Below are positions 7,928 through 9,530 of a stretch of 9,530 bases of DNA, piece after piece (positions within the stretch are counted from its first letter, which is position 1; each line of letters opens with the position of its first letter). The notes under the pieces are model-generated. The model saw nothing but the letters and a program-made list of their open reading frames with translations, searched no databases and had not been told where the DNA came from. Location of the stretch: positions 1 to 9,530 of the forward strand of contig JAFYVA010000134.1 of NCBI GenBank assembly GCA_017549325.1. The letters are read 5' to 3'. Origin of the DNA: Oscillospiraceae bacterium. GTDB taxonomy: Bacteria > Bacillota_A > Clostridia > Oscillospirales > Oscillospiraceae. A program made the translations under genes and the position numbers.

Positions 7928-7969
7928 GAAAATAAAAAACGCCTCTCCTGCCATAAGGCAGAAGAGACG
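7928..7969 (-). terminator. Regulated terminator of the T-box leader
   Basis: A 13-bp stem with two G-T pairs, a TTAT loop, and a six-base U run plus further U residues. It is mutually exclusive with the antiterminator because bases 7960-7966 belong to both. It lies 42 bases before the permease start codon. Confidence 0.9.
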
Positions 7970-8200
7970 AAACTTGCATTCCGCGGTACCACTCTTCTTA
8001 TCCCCGTTCACCGGGGATCACTCTACAGGATACAGTCATATCCCTGCTCTGTAACGGGAGCGCCCGTCTGCACCTACTCCGGGGTTTCGGCACAGCGGCT
8101 CTGCGGCCAGTTCAACGATTCGGCTCCTTCGTGTCTTGCACCAACCGACACTTCTCTGAAAGGGCTTTCCCGTCTACTACTCCGCGTCCTTGCCTTTGTT
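7928..8200 (-). promoter_or_regulatory. T-box riboswitch leader, probable leucine type (specifier CUG)
   Basis: Minus strand. The T-box sequence AAGAGTGGTACCGCGG (7981-7996) matches the conserved tRNA-acceptor-binding bulge. Its flank AGAAGAG (7992-7998) can pair with 7960-7966 as antiterminator. Alternatively a 13-bp terminator stem forms (7957-7969 with 7940-7952, loop TTAT), followed by TTTTTTATTTT. Upstream parts are present: the Stem I distal hairpin with GGTTGGTG (8131-8151), Stem II with an AGTA/GAA S-turn (8068-8095), a IIA hairpin (8054-8067) and Stem III (8026-8046). In Stem I, GCGG (8182-8185) pairs with CCGC (8103-8106), and GACGG (8170-8174) with TCGTT (8114-8118). They enclose AGTAGTA on one side and GAACTGG (8107-8113) on the other. 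The codon right after GAA is CUG (8108-8110), leucine, followed by a G. UGG (Trp), one base on, is the alternative. Uncharged tRNA should switch on the permease and dehydrogenase. Confidence 0.92.
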
Positions 8201-8206
8201 GGGCAC

Positions 8207-8235
8207 ACTATAGCACCGTCTTTGTGCACTGTCAA
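8207..8235 (-). promoter_or_regulatory. Promoter of the T-box / permease / dehydrogenase unit
   Basis: On the minus strand a perfect TTGACA (8230-8235) and TATAGT (8207-8212) are spaced by 17 bases, with A/T-rich sequence upstream. The start would fall near 8200, a few bases before the first Stem I pairs of the T-box leader, which supports it. A GTGCAC palindrome lies in the spacer (8224-8229). Confidence 0.88.
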
Positions 8236-8406
8236 CAGACAAAATCCACAAATAATTATGCACCGTTTCTTTTTTGCACAAGGTCGAAAGGGGAGAAACT
8301 TGAAAAAGATACCCAAAAAACGGGAATTAGGAAAAAGTCTCGCAATTTAAAGGACTAAAGCGTCACGCTTTTTCGTGGTCAAGTTGACGGACAAAGGGAT
8401 ATGGGA
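8236..8406. other. Intergenic spacer between divergent promoters, no gene seen
   Basis: An A/T-rich stretch in contrast to the GC-rich genes around it. It holds two further TGCAC copies (8259-8263 and 8275-8279) beside the palindrome in the T-box promoter. It also has a small 6-bp hairpin followed by T residues (8357-8373). No reading frame with a ribosome site was found, and no known RNA family is recognised. Confidence 0.5.
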
Positions 8407-8435
8407 TTGCCTTCGGCGCACTTTGGCGGTATAAT
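8407..8435 (+). promoter_or_regulatory. Promoter of the right-edge MFS gene
   Basis: TTGCCT (8407-8412) and a perfect TATAAT (8430-8435) are separated by 17 bases. Transcription would start near 8442, leaving about 21 bases before the GTG start of the MFS gene. Confidence 0.75.
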
Positions 8436-8462
8436 GGAGAAAACTTTATGTGAGGTATATGC

Positions 8463-9530
8463 GTGAACAGACGATCCATGACGATACAGTATACGGTACA
8501 TCAGGTGACCTACTGGGCCGCGGCGGCCGGTGTGGTCAGCTTTGCCACGGCCTTTTTGCTGGGCAAGGGCTTTGCCCCTGCCACGGTGGGCGCCATGCTG
8601 GCGGCGGGCAACCTGCTCTCCTGCGCCGCCCAGCCGGTGCTGGCCAACTTTGCCGACCGCACGGGCGGCAATGTGCTCAAGTGGATGACGGCGGCGCTGA
8701 CGGCGGTGTGCATTTTTGCCTTCGGCGCGGTGCAGCTGCTGCCCCTGTCGCGGCTCCTGTTCGGCGCACTGTATCTGCTGGGCGTGTTCGCCCTCGACGC
8801 CATGATGCCGCTGATGAACGCCCTGAGCGTATCCTATATGGAGAACGGCTATCGCCTCAACTACGGCGTCAGCCGCGGCATCGGCTCGCTGGGCTACTCC
8901 CTCTCGGCGCTGCTGATCGGCAAGCTGATGGCCCGCTGGGGCATCGAGTGGATGATCTGGGTGAGCCTTGCGCTGCTGGTGATGAACGTGCTGGTGGTGC
9001 TGGCCTATCCCGCCCTGCCCGCGGTGCATCGGGAGCAGGCGGCGGCGCCGGAGTGCTGCACCATCGGGGAGTTCTTTGTCAAGTACCGCTGGTACTGCTT
9101 CTCCCTCGTGGGCGTGATGCTGCTGGCCATGTTCCACGCCATGACGGAGAACTATCTCATTGAGGTGGTGCGCCCCTTGGGCGGCGACAGCGGCAGCGTG
9201 GGCGTGGCGCTGTTCATCGCCACGGCGGTGGAGATGCTGGTGCTGCTGTTCTTCGAGCGGCTGCGCCGCCACATCCGCGACACATGGCTTTTGAAAATTG
9301 CCGGTCTTTCTTTCCTCGTCAAGGCGGTGCTGTTCCTTGTGGCCCCCAGCGTCAACGCCATCTACCTCATCCAGCTGCTGCAGGCCACCTCCTATACCTT
9401 CCTCTCGCCCACCCAGATGTACTATGCCCGCGGCCGTATCTCCATGGCGGACATGGTGAAGGGACAGGCCTTTATCACCGCCTCCTATACGCTGGGCTGC
9501 GCCATCGGCAATTTTGCCGGCGGGCAGATC
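8463..9530 (+). CDS. MFS transporter, LacY/NupG-like (3' truncated by window)
   Basis: The frame is open from 8463 to the last base, giving 356 residues without a stop, so the C-terminus lies outside the window. About ten hydrophobic helices are visible. After helix 2 a short motif A-like loop QPVLANFADRTG (57-68) carries Asp65-Arg66. YGVSRGIGSLGYS (134-146) resembles the YGxxRxxGSxG stretch of the MFS_1-like group that includes oligosaccharide and nucleoside symporters. A cytoplasmic loop near residues 185-205 splits the two halves. GTG 8463 was chosen because GAGG (8452-8455) lies 7 bases ahead; ATG 8478 is in frame but farther from that site. An ATG at 8459 opens a different frame that lacks any membrane-protein pattern. 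The gene has its own promoter and is divergent from the T-box operon. The substrate cannot be told. Confidence 0.85.
   Translation, partial: MNRRSMTIQYTVHQVTYWAAAAGVVSFATAFLLGKGFAPATVGAMLAAGNLLSCAAQPVLANFADRTGGNVLKWMTAALTAVCIFAFGAVQLLPLSRLLFGALYLLGVFALDAMMPLMNALSVSYMENGYRLNYGVSRGIGSLGYSLSALLIGKLMARWGIEWMIWVSLALLVMNVLVVLAYPALPAVHREQAAAPECCTIGEFFVKYRWYCFSLVGVMLLAMFHAMTENYLIEVVRPLGGDSGSVGVALFIATAVEMLVLLFFERLRRHIRDTWLLKIAGLSFLVKAVLFLVAPSVNAIYLIQLLQATSYTFLSPTQMYYARGRISMADMVKGQAFITASYTLGCAIGNFAGGQI

Noticed and set aside
7886..8011. N-terminal extension of the permease
   Set aside because: It would translate the T-box terminator region; the ATG at 7885 has a proper ribosome site and begins a normal family N-terminus.
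6338..8350. 670-codon open frame on the + strand
   Set aside because: It lies opposite the permease gene and T-box leader. Its product is rich in His, Gly, Asp and Glu with no family pattern, a typical mirror of a GC-rich membrane-protein gene, and it has no ribosome site.
8357..8373. Small hairpin followed by T residues as a terminator
   Set aside because: Only 6 bp with a 3-base loop, and no gene on the + strand ends before it, so it was not called a terminator.
8450..9163. 237-codon + strand frame overlapping the right-edge MFS gene
   Set aside because: Its composition is Arg/Gly/His rich and not family-like. The frame starting at GTG 8463 gives a coherent multi-helix transporter that runs to the window end.
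8379..9272. 297-codon minus-strand frame
   Set aside because: Antisense shadow of the right-edge MFS gene, rich in His and Gln, without a start signal.
1..9530. CRISPR arrays, insertion sequences, tRNA or rRNA genes
   Set aside because: No regularly spaced repeats, transposase motifs or tRNA/rRNA signatures were seen on either strand.

Overview
The window looks like chromosomal DNA of a GC-rich, low-motility-of-genes gut-type Clostridia/Oscillospirales bacterium (Bacillota). The evidence is strong AGGAGG-like ribosome sites, consensus sigma-A type promoters, a tRNA-sensing T-box leader, intrinsic terminators, and proteins that resemble Clostridia families. No mobile element, RNA gene cluster or CRISPR array was seen. 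The taxonomic assignment is an inference from these features, not a database match.

Left part (1-3141, + strand): the 3' end of what is probably ilvC (ketol-acid reductoisomerase), then a complete ilvD (dihydroxy-acid dehydratase), then a DUF815-type AAA+ ATPase 33 bases further on. These are tightly spaced and look like one operon that ends at a strong hairpin. That hairpin is shared with the convergent operon on the other strand.

Middle (3158-8235, - strand): read from right to left, a promoter drives a T-box leader whose specifier codon is best read as CUG (leucine). It is followed by an L-lactate permease family transporter (LctP) and an L-2-hydroxyacid dehydrogenase resembling L-2-hydroxyisocaproate/lactate dehydrogenases. 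Next comes a 17-bp perfect inverted repeat that overlaps the promoter and ribosome site of a second pair, an aldose 1-epimerase (LacX/GalM type) and a 12-TM MFS transporter.

Right edge (8407-9530, + strand): a divergently transcribed, truncated MFS transporter of the LacY/NupG-like type with its own promoter.

How it may work together: ilvC and ilvD make the 2-oxoacid precursors of valine, leucine and isoleucine. A leucine T-box in front of a monocarboxylate permease and a 2-hydroxyacid dehydrogenase suggests that, when charged tRNA-Leu runs low, the cell imports a 2-hydroxyacid such as 2-hydroxyisocaproate and oxidises it to the 2-oxoacid precursor of leucine. The T-box elements are directly visible. 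The leucine identity is moderately supported by the fold, and the salvage role is an inference. The second notable structure is the inverted repeat at 5243-5289, which can act as terminator for the dehydrogenase gene and hide the epimerase ribosome site in read-through RNA, while RNA started at the epimerase's own promoter lacks the blocking arm.
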